From Spodoptera frugiperda (taxonomy: Eukaryota; Arthropoda; Insecta; Lepidoptera; Noctuidae): a stretch of DNA of 64,000 nucleotides. Below the pieces are notes generated by a model. That model saw only the letters and a program-made list of their open reading frames with translations, was not told the DNA's origin and did no database searches. Where the stretch lies: positions 3,774,001-3,838,000 of the forward strand of contig NC_064226.1 of assembly GCF_023101765.2 (NCBI RefSeq). Reading direction: 5' to 3'. The translations under genes and the position numbers were made by a program. Positions 32,901 through 45,865 of the stretch are shown here, piece after piece; position 1 is the stretch's first letter, and every line of letters starts with the position of its first letter.

Positions 32901-35900
32901 ACTTTCATCTGTGGATGATCTGTTGAATACAAAGCAAAAAAATCTTTCTAATTGAAGCTCTAAAATAATACTACTTAGATAAATATTTATTTTAAAAGGC
33001 GTACAACTGTCTCATTTGCGTATTACATTAGTTTAGTTAGTGAAACGGAAACAAGTTAAAATATTTTGTTTAGTATTCATTGCTGAGACAGAGATAAAGA
33101 TACCACAAAAGCTACAAAATTATTATGTCAATATGTATAAAAAGAGATAGAAAAGTAAGAACTGATAAAATACCACAATCAGATATTGAAATGAAATTTG
33201 AAACAACCTTAAGACCGATACAAAGAGAAGACAGAAATTAGTAAAAGTTAGAAGTTTGAATCAGTTCAAAGGTTGCAAATGAAAGATGAAAATATAAAAT
33301 GTGATATAGATGGTAAGTGTTGATGAATTTTGGTATTATGATTGAAGCTGGGATGATTTTACTTGTAGTTTCGTTCTTTTGTAGTACCTTGGGCTATATC
33401 GAGACGGGGTCATTGCTTCAGTGTAGGGTGCTGTAGTAGGGCGTTGTGTGGTCGTGCTGGTGCTAGTAGTGGGAGGAGTAGTGCTTAAAGTGGTGGCTTC
33501 GTACAAAGTCGTCCTCACGCTGCTCGGGTTATGATCATATCCCAATTCATTACCTTCGCCCCTGAATCGTAGGCAATATTTCCATGTTAATTGGATTCGC
33601 TAATTTTACACTTGGCGTCACTAATTAGATTAAATACATTATTCTTAAAATTAAGTTGTTTGATGGATTTACGAAACTTACCTTGTCGAATGGCGAATTG
33701 GTGCTTGATATTGGTTTTGGTTGTTTATCTGGAAATACATTACATTGTTATGAAAAAAACTGTACTACTGAGATTCTACTTTATTAGATATTATTTTCTA
33801 TAAGTAAGATAATAATTCTTCAATTTAAAAAAAATACAGTCGTAGTAAAGCAATGTCTTTACTGATTTATCGATACAGAAACATTTTTAAATACCTGCGG
33901 TTGAATAAGTTCGTCATCGTAGTCTACTGGTGAAGGCCTTGGAGTGTAAGTCTCAACAGGTCTTCTGGCAGGAGCTGGTGGTGGAGTTCCTCTGTACGTC
34001 TGCTGCACAGCTGGGCGGAGCGAGGCCGTGTTATATTGTTGAACGTAGTCTGCCAATACCAGTTAGTGTGTTACGTGCGTGAAGTTATGAGGTTACAGAG
34101 GTCATGTGCGTAAATATTGGTATAATAGGTTTAGAAGATAGTCTTAATGTGGAAAGAGTGTTTCTAGAAACGATTCCATGATAACCATTAAGTTCTAGAT
34201 TAAGATTTCCTTGGAATTAATCAGAAAAAATATAGGTATTAATGGAAGTTAAAACCTTAGGGATTATAAAGTAATTGGATGACATATTTTACAATTCTTA
34301 CAAATGTACATTATCCGTTAATTTTATGTAAAGTAAGGTCTTTAGATATTAGAGGTAATAGTCCCATTTTAAAAAGTTAGTTTATTGATTTCGTTAAAAA
34401 TCCAAATAACCAAAGATTTTTAAATATAGAGTTTATCGAAATATTTATTTATAGAGTTATCAAAACCATTGTAGTACCTATTAAACTTGAAATTAAATAA
34501 ATTTTATTATACATCTATGATTGTATGTCGTCTCATGCAAATATCCTCCAGAAAGTTGAATGAAATTGATCAATATCTAATCGTATTTACATTTAACATA
34601 AAGAAAAAAAGTTTAACCAATATCCTGAAGGTAATGTTACCTGTATCTTTATACAATTCACCGTCTTCATCATACACCGCGTAGAAGGGATCGTATTGGT
34701 CAGGGCTGTAGTTCTGAGATCCATTGTACAACATCTTCGGACGAGGACTTGCTGAATAGGAGACTGGAGCTACACTTTCTGTCGGTTCCAAGCTAAAAAT
34801 ACCATTGCTTCTGTTGAAAATCTCATTACAACAAACACACTAATAAAACAAATTCAAGATGTATTTACAGTTTCTGCGATATACAAAGCCAGGGTCAGTC
34901 TTTTCTACAGTCATGGTCTACAGTCGTGTTAGGTAAGTCAAAATACGTTTAGTGCGATAGACATAAGTACCGAAGAAGTTCTGTACAGAAAGTAAGTTAG
35001 TTGTGGCAGGAGTCCTCTAGTAAACATCACAGTTAGTACTACAACTTTGTGCTCTTCTAATTACCTGTTTGTTTTATCGTCATGTTTAGTCTTTGTAAAT
35101 CTAGTCTCTTGGTTGTGGCTGTCGTGAGGAGTTGTCAATTTCATTTGGGCAACAATATTTGGATGTCTTATTCTTCCTCTTGTCTTATCTTCTTGAGAAT
35201 TTTCTGTGAGAGTAGTCGGCTTAGCTAACCTATGCCTAACAGTATAGGGACGCAAAGTCGTTTGATTCAAATATTTAGGTGGTCTAACAGTGTTAGGGCC
35301 GTTCTGAGTAACTGGTCTTCTTATATGCATAACAGTTCGGTTGCGAGGCATATGGTGTATTATTTGGTAGTTGGATATTTCAGGACGAATCAAAGTATTC
35401 GGTGTCGGAGATCCGTAGTCTACCAACACGGGAATGGGAATCTTTCCATTTATATTTTTGGTGAAATCTTTCAAAGGAGCTTTCGTGACAATAGATACAT
35501 CGTTGTGATTCTTAGTGGCACTTTCAGGTTTGTATTTGATCGGCACTCTAGTGGGCTTTGGTTTAACATTTACGGATACATCATCATCTTCATAGCTATC
35601 TTCATATTCTTTGTAGTTTTGCGCCATGGGTGGTCTCTGTGGTTTCACTTCAGTACTTGGCATATATTTTGGTTTTACTGCAGGTTCATAGTAATATTGT
35701 TCCTCGTCGTCATCATAGTAATAGTCATTCATTTCTGGAGAAGGTTTTGGAATAGGTCTACGTTTAGGCGGAGCTTTTGTGGTGGTTGTGATGGGACTTT
35801 TATTTGTGTATGCAGCATTTTGATGATTGCTATAATTTTTAACCGGCGGCATCTGAGTGGATTTTATCGCTTGGGCAAACAAATTCTCAAGGTTTTGAAT

Positions 35901-38900
35901 ATTTTTTGGCGTACTTGGTTTGTATGAAACGGAATGGAAAGGAATAGATTCAGTTGACGGATTTTTCCAATATTGTTGCAAAGCTGAGAGTTGTTCAAGA
36001 GCTAACGTCGTCAAGGGTTTAGGGGTGGACTGTTTCAATATAATATGGGCGTTGTGGGGCTTGATAGAAGATACTAAATACGGTTTAGCTGTTGCTACAA
36101 TTTGAGGATGAAGTGCTACAATTTTTTCGGGCTTTACGAGATACTGATGTTTTGGCGTCGACACCAATATTGGTGCACCTGTCCCAGCAATCAACAAGTA
36201 AGGTTTTGCAGTAACAGAATACGAGTGTTGGTTTTCACCCTTGGTTTTTGTATCTTGATTAGGTTTAGGCGTGCTGCTTATTGGTCTACTGAAGCTGTAA
36301 CTGATAGGTAACTGGCGATCGTCATTAAAATTTGGAGGTTTCAACTTTGGTCTGTTCGCTTCTAATGGAGTACCGGCAGTCTGCTGTACATACGCATTTG
36401 GACGGAAAGACTGTTGTTGCTGTATTTGTTGATTTTGGTTCGCTGGTTCTGGTCTCTGAATCACCTGATCGTAGGATTGAGCCTGTTTTATAGGAGCTGC
36501 TGATGGTCTCACACTGCTTACTACTATCGAGGATCCAGTTGGAACGGTGAACGGTTTTGGAGTACTCATACCCTCATAATTGAGTGGCGAACTCGGTCCT
36601 CTAGAGCCCAATTGTGATATCGTTGTCACTTCAATATTTTGCTTGTTTACTGTAGGAGGTCGCGGTTTAGTATTAGCATTAGGAGAATACTGTCCATTAC
36701 TTATCTTTGTCAAATATGCATCAAAGTCAAAGTTGGGATTAGCGAATGGATTTTCTATTTCTTTGTATTTGTAGCTAGGGTATGTGAATTCTCGGGGTGG
36801 TGCAAAGTCGTGATCGTCGTCGTCTTCTTCTTCGTCTTCTTCCGAAGATTCGTCCTCATCCTCATTAGAGTTACCTTCATCATCATAATCTTTATCATCT
36901 GAAGGTCTTTTACCAGCATGTGGTGGTAAAACCTTAACATTTCTTGTTGGTTGTTGATTATTTTGTGTCAGATGCTGGTTTTGTTGTTGATATTTATTTC
37001 TTTCTTGTTCTTTATTTCTATAATGTTCTTGAGGTCTTGGCGATGTTGGCACTGGGACAGGCTTTCCCGTTACAATAGTACTGGGATCATGAACTGAATC
37101 GGGAAATGAAATCGGATTGTGTTGATGATTTGCAGATGATGGTGTTGAATAAATCTGTGCTATATATTGCACATTACCTTGTGCAGGTTGAGCATTATTA
37201 TAAAAACCACCAGCTAAAGCTGTAAACGGGTCATTGTTCAAAGAAGATATCGGTGGACTTTTTGTGATAATTTGTGTTGCAGAGTTAAGAGGATTATGTG
37301 GTTGACTAGATGGATCAGGTAAACTAGGCTTAAATACTATTTGCGATTGAGAATTGCCTGACTGGTAAGCTAAAAAAGGATTGGCGGTAGAATATACATT
37401 GTTATTATACTGTGGACGACGTGTATCATAATAGTTATTATTGTTTAAATTATTATTATATGATTGCTGGTATCTAGCACTGTGGACATTGGGATTATGT
37501 TGTGGTTGATGGTATTGGACAATTTTAGCCGGCTTTACTAAGGCCCAATTCTTTCCAGGAGCTTTGTATCCATCTTTGTAGTAATATCTAATTTGTCTTT
37601 TTCCTCGTTCAGTTTCATCTAGAGATGCACCATCGTCAATATCAGTATCTATTTCAAAATACTCCATTTCTTCGCCACTGTCACTTCTTTTAGACATTTC
37701 TTCTGGTTTAGTAGTACTAGAGCTAGTTTCATTAACGGTTAAGTCTTTTCCTACTACTTCCCTTTTCTTCCTTAAGACTGGTTTTTCAGTCAAGTCATTA
37801 GTAATAATTTCATTCGTCTCAACGTCTAATTGTCTGTCATTAGAAGAGTCAGTCACGCTGTCACTTTTGTCTTCACTGCAAAAATCACAATGTCTATTAA
37901 TGTATGCTCTTAGTAGTCGAAATCGTCTTATGAGATACTTATCTTGCAACTTACCTGTAAGATTGTGGCGCTGGTGTGACAGTAGCAGTTCGTCGCTCAT
38001 CGACTTGGGAGCCGAATGAGAAGGAGCCTATTTTACCGCTATTTTGAGGAATAGATGCAGGAATGATGTTAGAGTTCAGATTTCTTCCAGTATTGATTGG
38101 CTGAGCTGCATAACCATCTCTGTCTTTTTGTACTTGTCCAATGGTTGCGGGCTGTCCTCTGTAAACTCGCTGTTGTCGGTCACTTTCAATTTCTTCGACT
38201 GGTGGTAGGTCATCTACTTCTGCGTAAAGTTGTTGTTGCTGTAATGAGAGATTGTAGAGAGAGATTAGTATTAGCTTGCCAGTCATATAACTCATTATTT
38301 TTGCTGGTTTCTCAGTTTATTTTGTACCTTTTCGTATTCTTGTCGGCTGAATTTAGGCTGTCCTCTTGAGGTGACGACCGGATTCGGCTGGGCTCGCGGT
38401 GGTGGCGGCGGGGGTGTGCGGCGGGGTGGTGGAGGAGGAGGTGGCGGTGGGTCACGTTCGTTGATCCGCTCCAACTCTTCACCACCAACCGCGCTGGTGC
38501 CGTCACAGCCTACATTGCGCGGCCAATCACACGTTTGGAGCTCGTGGCTGGAATAAAAACGATGGTAATTTTAATTATCTTTTTGTCTTTTTAGTGATTA
38601 AAAATTTCGACTTCAAATGTTGCAAAGTCTCTAACGTAACAATTTTCCCTGCCAAAGACCTTAAAAGCATGCAACACAAAGATTTCAATATTGTTAACGT
38701 TTTATTCATTATCTTCATTAAAAATTTACTTTTTACATGTGAATTTCTCACGCGTAACACGATGTTTCCATATGTCACGACAACGATCTCGACTTTTAGT
38801 ATGTTTGTACAAAGTTACCTACCATACTAACATGGCGTCATTTGATAGTATTTTCTCATTATAAAAAACTGAATCATGCAAGATCTTACATGGAAAATAT

Positions 38901-39379
38901 GTCTAAGGCAAATAAAAAAACAGCTACAAGCAACGCGATCTAAGCAAGTTACGACTTTTATTAATTTGTATCTGCTAGCTTTACACCTGCGGCTTTGTCT
39001 ACGTTGAATGTACATGAAGTAGTTCCTGATCCTATAGGAATATCAGGATGCAAAATAAAATTTACTACTCTTAAAAAGGTGAGCTTACCGAAAGTAAAAG
39101 ATTTTTTCAAATCCATCCAAACGGTTGAATCTTTATAATATTAGAATAGTGCTTAGTAAACGACTCCTCACCTGTACATAAGGCCACCAGTACATGACTC
39201 GAGTAAAGCGCCGCCAAACACGCAGACATAGTACAATGTGCAGTCGGTGGGATGTGGGTAGTAGCCGAATTCTTCGGGGCAGTCGAAGTCAACGTCCCGC
39301 TTAATGTCGGCAGCGACGGGCACGCTACGGACCGGGCCGGATCGGGACCGCGACCGGTCGGATTGGGCGCCGAAGCATT
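26957..39379 (-). CDS. Cda5: Chitin deacetylase 5, large modular form (5' end not found)
   Basis: Secreted enzyme that removes acetyl groups from chitin in cuticle or other extracellular matrix. Visible exons on minus: 39379-39172, 38547-38328, 38238-37955, 37875-35065, 34792-34641, 34049-33895, 33728-33682, 33561-33388, 32919-30922, 30231-30136, 29846-29650, one of 29322-29097 or 28829-28604, 28302-28010, 27773-27629, 27490-27292, 27115-26957; about 2,453 aa. All junctions keep phase. Exons 1-2 encode a six-cysteine CBM14 chitin-binding domain (CPEEFGYYPHPTDC...CDWPRNVGC). About 2,000 residues of Gln/Asn-, Pro-, acidic and Thr-rich linker follow. The CE4 domain has TFDD(S/A)VND, HT(I/V)SH, RAPF and GLYYHAAW, so metal and catalytic residues are present. 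No LDLa domain. The first visible exon starts in phase 1 after an acceptor, so a signal-peptide exon lies upstream. Confidence 0.94.
28604..28829 (-). CDS. Cda5: Cda5 mutually exclusive exon a (CE4 core)
   Basis: A 226-nt exon encoding the start of the deacetylase domain: GDLPVEQVPQIVLLTFDDSV through GHEMASHTIS. It carries the metal-binding Asp pair and the first His of the HTISH motif; the second His comes from the common exon at 28302-28010. Acceptor AACAG and donor TC|GTAAGT are both good. It enters in phase 1 and leaves in phase 2, identical to exon b, and because 226 is not a multiple of three exactly one of the two must be included to stay in frame. Confidence 0.92.
29097..29322 (-). 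CDS. Cda5: Cda5 mutually exclusive exon b (CE4 core)
   Basis: Also exactly 226 nt, encoding GNLPVHEVPQIVLITFDDAV through GHEFGSHTVS. By hand count 57 of 76 residues equal exon a. Differences cluster just after the catalytic Asp pair (MYYEEIFERGRK versus GLYADLFEKGRV) and before the HTxSH motif. Splice sites and phases match exon a, from which it is separated by only 267 bp. It is the 5'-proximal choice in transcription order. Confidence 0.92.
30840..30902 (-). other. Possible intronic end of a short Cda5 form
   Basis: If the donor at 30921-30920 (AGAG|GTACAA) is not used, translation continues six codons to a TAG at 30902-30900, and an AATAAA lies 55 nt further on (30845-30840). The result would be a protein with the chitin-binding domain and linkers but no deacetylase domain. 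Only sequence supports this; intron retention may be non-productive. Confidence 0.35.
30922..32919 (-). CDS. Cda5: Cda5 large Ser/Thr-rich linker exon
   Basis: A 1,998-nt exon (about 666 codons) coding for Thr/Ser-rich, mucin-like sequence with many TTST and TTTT runs and scattered acidic patches. It links the N-terminal chitin-binding half to the CE4 domain and is part of the joined Cda5 CDS, listed separately because of its size. Start at 32919 follows acceptor TTCAACAG; the phase matches the preceding exon (33561-33388). Confidence 0.9.
35065..37875 (-). CDS. Cda5: Cda5 giant disordered linker exon
   Basis: A 2,811-nt exon (about 937 codons) rich in Gln, Asn, Pro, Tyr and acidic runs (for example EDEDESSEEDEEEDDDD). 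Near its N-terminal side are two basic sites: RKKR (codons 37772-37761) and RGKRQ (37607-37593), resembling proprotein-convertase sites. Part of the joined Cda5 CDS. Such exons are typical of extracellular elastic or matrix-associated linkers, but no repeat unit is clearly periodic. Confidence 0.9.
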
Positions 39380-39499
39380 CTGGAAAGAGAATTTGGAATT
39401 TAGTTTTGGAAATAAAAAGAAAAATATACATACATAAAGGTTAAATAACACAATTCTATGTATATACATTCGTGTCATTGCCATCGCTTTGATATTGAT
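39380..39499. other. Cda5 intron sequence 5' of the CBM14 exon
   Basis: Immediately upstream of acceptor TTTCCAG; nothing else recognised. Confidence 0.6.
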
Positions 39500-39561
39500 T
39501 CATCATCATCATCATCATCATCAGCCGAGAGACGTCCACTGCTGAACAAAGGCCTCCCCTT
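39500..39561 (-). mobile_element. SINE 3' tail
   Basis: An ATC-repeat run followed by AGCCGAGAGACGTCCACTGC and GAACAAAGGCCTCCCCTTA is the reverse complement of the tail at 4111-4180. 5'-truncated copy, same orientation as Cda5. Confidence 0.75.
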
Positions 39562-42500
39562 ATATCGATTAATGTCCTTTAATCGACTTTTCGAATTTAA
39601 TCTGTTTAGTTCTATAATTCTATAACTATATATACGAACTGTCATGATAATTTCCATATAATATAGATATCGCAATCTTCAGAAAAACTCTTGATTCGCA
39701 GTATTCATTTAGAACAAAAATGTTCAGAATATACCTAATTAAATTTAACTGAAATAATTGCTCTAGTTCAGCTCGCATTTAACAATCACCAATTTGTAAT
39801 AAAGTTACCCCACGCAATAAGTATTTCGGTAAACGCAACATAATAAAACAATTTATTAAATTGAGGCCTATTCGAATAAACGATTGTAATTAAATTATCG
39901 ATTGCAATAGTACAACACACGATAAAACCACAGGCTGCAAATGTTATATGAAGCTGTTGCAAGTAGTTGCAATATCACGACCAACGCAATGCTTGATACA
40001 CTTTAAGATAACCGCATACTAATTCGGATAATGAGCTGAAACCACGGCTGAGCATTATGATCGTGTTTAAGTAGGTATTAAAATTGTTAGGCGAGTAGAG
40101 GTGATTTATGTTTCTATAGTGTCGATAAAAATCGAAAATGTGCTGCCAATTGCTATTCAAGAAAGAAAAAAATCGAAAATACTTTTAATAGTTAAGTCAC
40201 TTTACATGTAAACTATTTAGAATCTAGTTATAAATCGGACATCCGAAAAGTTAATAACCATTTTTTCCGGATAAGTAAATAACCCTAAGCAACGTTTATA
40301 TATAGGCAACTTTAAACACATAAGTAGGCAAGTACTGCTTTCAATACCACCCATGGCATGACTCCCATATACGTACGAAAAGTGCGACTAAAAATACGTA
40401 CTTTAAGCAAAAAAGAATATGATTATACAGCTAATTCAATTGTGTAATAGGAAATCATAGTAACAATGGAAATTGTGATTTTTATCCACATTCTTAAGGT
40501 ACATAATGAAGGAACACATGATTGGTAATTAAGACGCCGTCGGTAACGTTTTATTACGGAACTTGATGTAATAATATTGTATAATCTTACATCGGTTTGT
40601 TGGTAATTAGTAAATGTACAGGCCATTGAACATTGTATTTCACATACATGAGGTTTTTGCTTGCTTACAAAGATTATGAAGTAACCTCGGATTAGAGTCG
40701 GAAATTATGGTACTAAAAATTATAATACAACCGAAAATATCGGAGCGTGTAAATTAAGGTGACCCATACTCATCACAAGTCTCTAAAAACTGCCAAAAGA
40801 CTGTTAACTTGGCTACTAGAAAGAGATTTCTGTCTAAAGGTGTCTTTTGTTTCAATAATAATTGAAGAATTACTTTATACACAATATCTCGAGATTGGTC
40901 ATTAATCATCATTGTCTAATCTCATATGCGATGCAAGCAGTAAGAAAACCCCTCAACCCTGTTACGCCGCCTAAGGAGCGGCTAACTAGTTCCGCGCGCA
41001 CTATATACCTAAGTTTACCGTCTTGGCTCTTTGAGTCCCATATAACTTTTATAGCGTTTCACTCCAACAAACATAGAAACAGAATTAACATATTTGTCTT
41101 AAATTCTCATGGCCATGTTATCAGTATTGTGAAAAGGCACCGAGACTTAAGAACTGTTATCTTAATCGCGAACAATTTTGTCACGTTCTCATTGTATCAC
41201 GAATTACGTGGGATTTGGGACAACGAGCGAATCTCGCGCATGCTTTGAAATATTAAAAGCTTATGAGCGCTGATTTTTTAATATTTTGTAAGTGTTGACC
41301 AATTTTAGAGTTGTATCTGAAACAAGAATCGTATCCTATGAAGTCATACACATGTAGTTCTTCGGGTTCGATAGATACTTGGTTTGACAAAAATATATAC
41401 ATATACAAATACTATCTTTAATTAGGTAGATATTAAATCCTGGTTCAATCAGTACTTAAATTTAATTAGGTGCTAGAATCTAACTATGCAAATACCTAAT
41501 CCTTGAATCTACGCATATGCACACATAATTATCTTAATTTATATCCTTATACTCACTAAGTATACAGGTAATTTGATTATTAAAATAGTGCCTACTAAAA
41601 TATCATGTATTGTTTGTATTTAATAATACAAATCTATAATATAGGTACCTACCAATCTGATTCCTGACATAAGTAGCTTATAAAATAATATTCATTGATC
41701 AAATCTAACTTTCAATCAATCAAAAATGATTCACAACACCTAAAAAACAAAGTACAAATCAGAATACAATGACAGAACAGGTAGAAATAACAAAACAATA
41801 TAATAATTATCCTCCAAAGGTAATAAGGCAGTCTTATCTAGATAAACCACCATCATACATTCGTTTTGCAAGACAACCTTGCATTTAAGACAACTACATA
41901 CAATTTGCAACGAACAATAGTAATAGCAATATCGAACAAATGCCTGAGTTTCCCACAAGTAGCTAATATATTTGGTCAAACAAAAATGTGCTTTATTACT
42001 TGGATATAAAACCTACGTTTGTCGTGAGTTATTATGTCAGTGTCGACACACGACCGTCAAGATTCGGGCCGTGATCGGAGCACGCGCTCTAACGTATCCT
42101 AAGGCTTAGTGTTTACATATGTATAATTTTGATCTTTATCTTTAGCACGAGTAGGTTTAATATCGATGAATATCTATTTATTCGGACTAACGAGCTAAGT
42201 AATGGTTCTTAGATACATGCTATTCTTAGAACTGTTGATCCTTGCTTAATTACTTTTTTTTATTCAATACCTTATTTGAGTTTAATAACCTTCTCAATAG
42301 TAACAAGATCATTATTAAGACATTTTTTATCAGATTATTTCTTACACTGAGCATGTAAAGCAAAAACACTGTCCGGATCGCACACAAAAAATCTAATAAA
42401 CAACTTGAAGGTAGGTAATGCCATTTGTAATTTAGATCAGACAATCCAACGAACAATTATGTTCGCAAAGAATTCTATGACAAAAGAGCTGGAACAAGCC

Positions 42501-45500
42501 GCAATTACATTGAACGGTTGCGTCCAAACGACGGATGTAAAGCAGACACACGCCCATCCTAATGGTTAGCTAAACCATGACAAAACCGTGGGCAAAAAGC
42601 AACCAAGTATAGAATTAGCGAACAACGAAATCGACCCAGTTGCTGCAACGACCGGCTCTGCACACGCTTCAACTTATTAATCAATCAGCAGATCCCGGAT
42701 CGTGGCTCCGGGTGTTGCAAAATGTAATAAATCCATAATTATGAGTCGTGGACGAACCATAGAAGCATGAGATCCATAATAATGTCTCGTTGTGTGGGAA
42801 ATAGCCGGCAATAGGCGATTAATCTGCACATTGCAATATTACATGTTGAAATATTCTCCAAGCATTGTGTACGCTCAATGCTCTAAATAAACTCGAATCC
42901 GACGTTTCAAGATCGTTTGCTCCGACATTCTCGTGCGTTTCTTCCTATCCTACTACGATTGCGTTTCCATGTTTGTGAAATCAAAAAAGAAACTCGATGA
43001 CTATTAGCCGATAACTACAGGATAGGTGTGGGCGGTATAACGTCGAATATCGCCAAGTGTTACTAACAATTTGCATTCTGCAGCCATGTTGAATGCATTT
43101 ACGTACACCCACTATGATTACGAATTCCCAGCCACAGGTTTAAATTGCACATGAAACAAAACAAAAATCGCTATCTCTTTAATTAGAAAACGAACCAAAA
43201 CACATAAATTCTGCGACACCTACATACAAACAGCCTGTTTCAAAGCGTACATTTTTCAATGACTGCCAGTTTCTAGGAAATAAATTGCCAAAGTATTGTC
43301 AAACAATAGAAAGAATGATCTGCGCAGGAAACTCTCAAGTACAAATGAAATATGTTTTCACAAACAATGCTTGAATTATGTGCGGCTCGGCGAAGTCATG
43401 CATCAAGTAAAATGAATGTGTGATCACCCCACGATCCGTGTTAACTGGTTGTATAAGATTTTCGCAGCGGGCAACAGTGTTGGAGCGGTGGGCCTAGAGG
43501 CCTAGAGGGACATGACGGCAGGATATGTATGGCGCCTCGTGGGAGGTAAATGGTCCAGGATCGTCAATAGGTGGGTGAACCGACTCCTAGGATGAGTAGG
43601 CGAGCACGGACAGACGTGATTGTATTGAATGATTTATGATATCTTTAATCTAGTAATGCTAATGTAGTTAATGCAAATAAGATCAAAAACCTAAAGAAAA
43701 TAGTGTTGGATGTCCCTAGCGATTTATGTGCTCTTGACATGTAAATGGCGAGTGTAGAGATGTAAGATTTCAAAGTCAAGATATCTGAATAAAATAAAAA
43801 GATCGTTGATGCTGGTGGGATGAAGACACAAACACTACATTTAGCTTACACATAAAACCAAAAATCGTGCTTTAATAGTGTATTCATGGCAGTAGGTTAT
43901 TGATCATCAAAACATTTGAAACTTGATCCGCCGTTGTAGCATCTTCAGACATTTCTAGACCAACAACATCAACGTCAGAGGTCAGTGTGTCATTATTATT
44001 AAACATTGCAACAATTATGATTCGTTTGCTCTGATATTAGGCAAGAGCAGAATTTTATGTTTGTTACACATGAACAATACATCAAAATCGTGATCGCGTG
44101 CCCTTTGTGGAGCGTTGACCTTTACGCCTTAATTCCTATCTGCAACCTATATCACTTCAGCAAACTGCCCATTCGTGGTGCGCCTGCACAATATAGATAA
44201 TGATACGTCAAACCCAACCTTGGACCTCTCACTAACAATAAATTTAATATTAACAATAACAGACTCGTGGGCGATATTTTCGAATGTCTAAGCAATCCAA
44301 TTTAGTTTGACAATCAATATTATCGCTTCGAAAATGTGTCAAACTATATCTGTTGTTAATCGAATGATGCATGATCCAATTAACTTCTAAATAATAATCG
44401 ATTATTCGATTATAAATCAGCGAGTCGATTGAATCGGACGCTTAATTAAAGATGTTAAAAGTGAATGAGATAACTCGATTGAATTATTGAATAACGTCGA
44501 TTACTCAACAATGCTACACTTCTGACATAACTGTGATTCTATATCAGTATCACAATAATAAAGATGTGACAGAGATATCTCAGTGCCTTTATAACTGTAA
44601 ATGAAAGTCAAAATATAAGAATGATAAGACTAACTAAAAATGTGAATGAATAAAAATGTTATCTAATTGGAGTTATCGGTCACTTATCTGGTGTCACAGA
44701 TCTAATATCTTTTGAAAAAGAGCAATAATCCTGTATAAGTTTAGAAAAAGTTAAAAGGGAAAATATATCAAGCATTGTCTTTTTCTACTATTTCTTCATC
44801 GTCTTTTTCTAAACGCCTTGCTACGATATCCGATATGCTTACAAGCGGATAGCTCTAAGGAATTTATTTATCAATTAATATATTATTATAATATATATGA
44901 ATACGAATAATTTATAGCTAATGGTCATGTTATGAGTAATTCGTTATAGTAACTACATGAATATTTATCGTGTTGTACGTTAGTCTGTTGTAATATCGCC
45001 GTAGGGTCCAGTTCTTATGGCGCTCCGATATAGACGATTTGTTGTAAATATTAATAAGGTATTCAAACGATAAACGATACTTATAATAAATTCTTTGGTT
45101 TTGATAATTTATGTGAAAAATATGTGTACAAAATTGACAGTAAAATTATTTATTCGTTTACTGTGTCTACCGAGTAGGTTACGCTGTTCTTTCTTGGATT
45201 CTCAACATAAAATTAATTAAAATAGTATGTGCCTTGTCCATAAGCCAAAAATGGTCCGCGAAATGAAATAAAAATACACATGACTACACCTCTGTCCAAA
45301 TACCACGGTTAAAGCTCATATCTAAGTTCATATATCAAAAGATACTACTAGAAGGAGAAACCCATTAATCAATTTGATCATTTATCGAGGAAAAGGTCTT
45401 ACAAACAGCAAGAACGCCGAAGTAGACTGTAAAGCAACAGTTTTTACATAGCAAAAACAAGGACTTTTTGTTTATACCTCTATATGTATAATAGTTTCAG

Positions 45501-45865
45501 AGCAAACATTGTTTTCACATTAGTGTATCTACTTGAATAGTAAAAAGCACTAACATTTTATTCAAATCTAGGTTTTATCTTAATGTGCCTATGTTTTAAG
45601 TTTGTTTCTTTTTTCAGTTCTGGGTGGCACAAAGCCTACGACTAATTTTATGATAATGGATACACATTTGGAAGTACAAAATACATTTTATATGTAAAGC
45701 ATTTTTTGAAACTAACTTAAATAAGGATCTTATCTTTAAAGAACGCATATCTGCTAAATGGGTAGGCTGAAGTGTACATACTCGTACAAAATTAATGCTG
45801 CACTCAATTTTTCCTGTTAGACTAGAAATCTGGTAAATATTAGAACCGACACAGATACATTTTTA
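39562..45865. other. Upstream region or 5' intron of Cda5; no exon found
   Basis: No protein exon was recognised on either strand. From about 42.4 to 44.6 kb the sequence is less repetitive and closer to balanced composition than its surroundings, as expected of regulatory DNA, and it contains a CGATT cluster at 44359-44503. A 128-codon frame at 40862-41248 has no recognisable domain. Confidence 0.4.
44359..44503. promoter_or_regulatory. CGATT/ATCGATTA motif cluster
   Basis: Within 145 bp CGATT or its complement AATCG occurs at least seven times (near 44359, 44398, 44407, 44425, 44432, 44476, 44498), including AATCGATTATTCGATTATAA and repeated TCGATTGAAT. ATCGAT-type words are bound by Onecut/Cut and some other homeodomain proteins. 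Function is inferred from motif density only. Confidence 0.35.

Noticed and set aside
36639..36902. Several + frames opposite the Cda5 exons
   Set aside because: Antisense shadows of low-complexity Cda5 coding sequence.
39379..39431. Unspliced start of Cda5 at an upstream ATG (MYIFLFISKTKF)
   Set aside because: A strong acceptor (TCTCTTTCCAG) lies exactly before the conserved ECFGA-type start, and the upstream residues are a poor signal peptide. It remains a weak alternative.
40862..41248. 128-codon + frame
   Set aside because: No ATG at its start, no recognisable domain or splice-site support.
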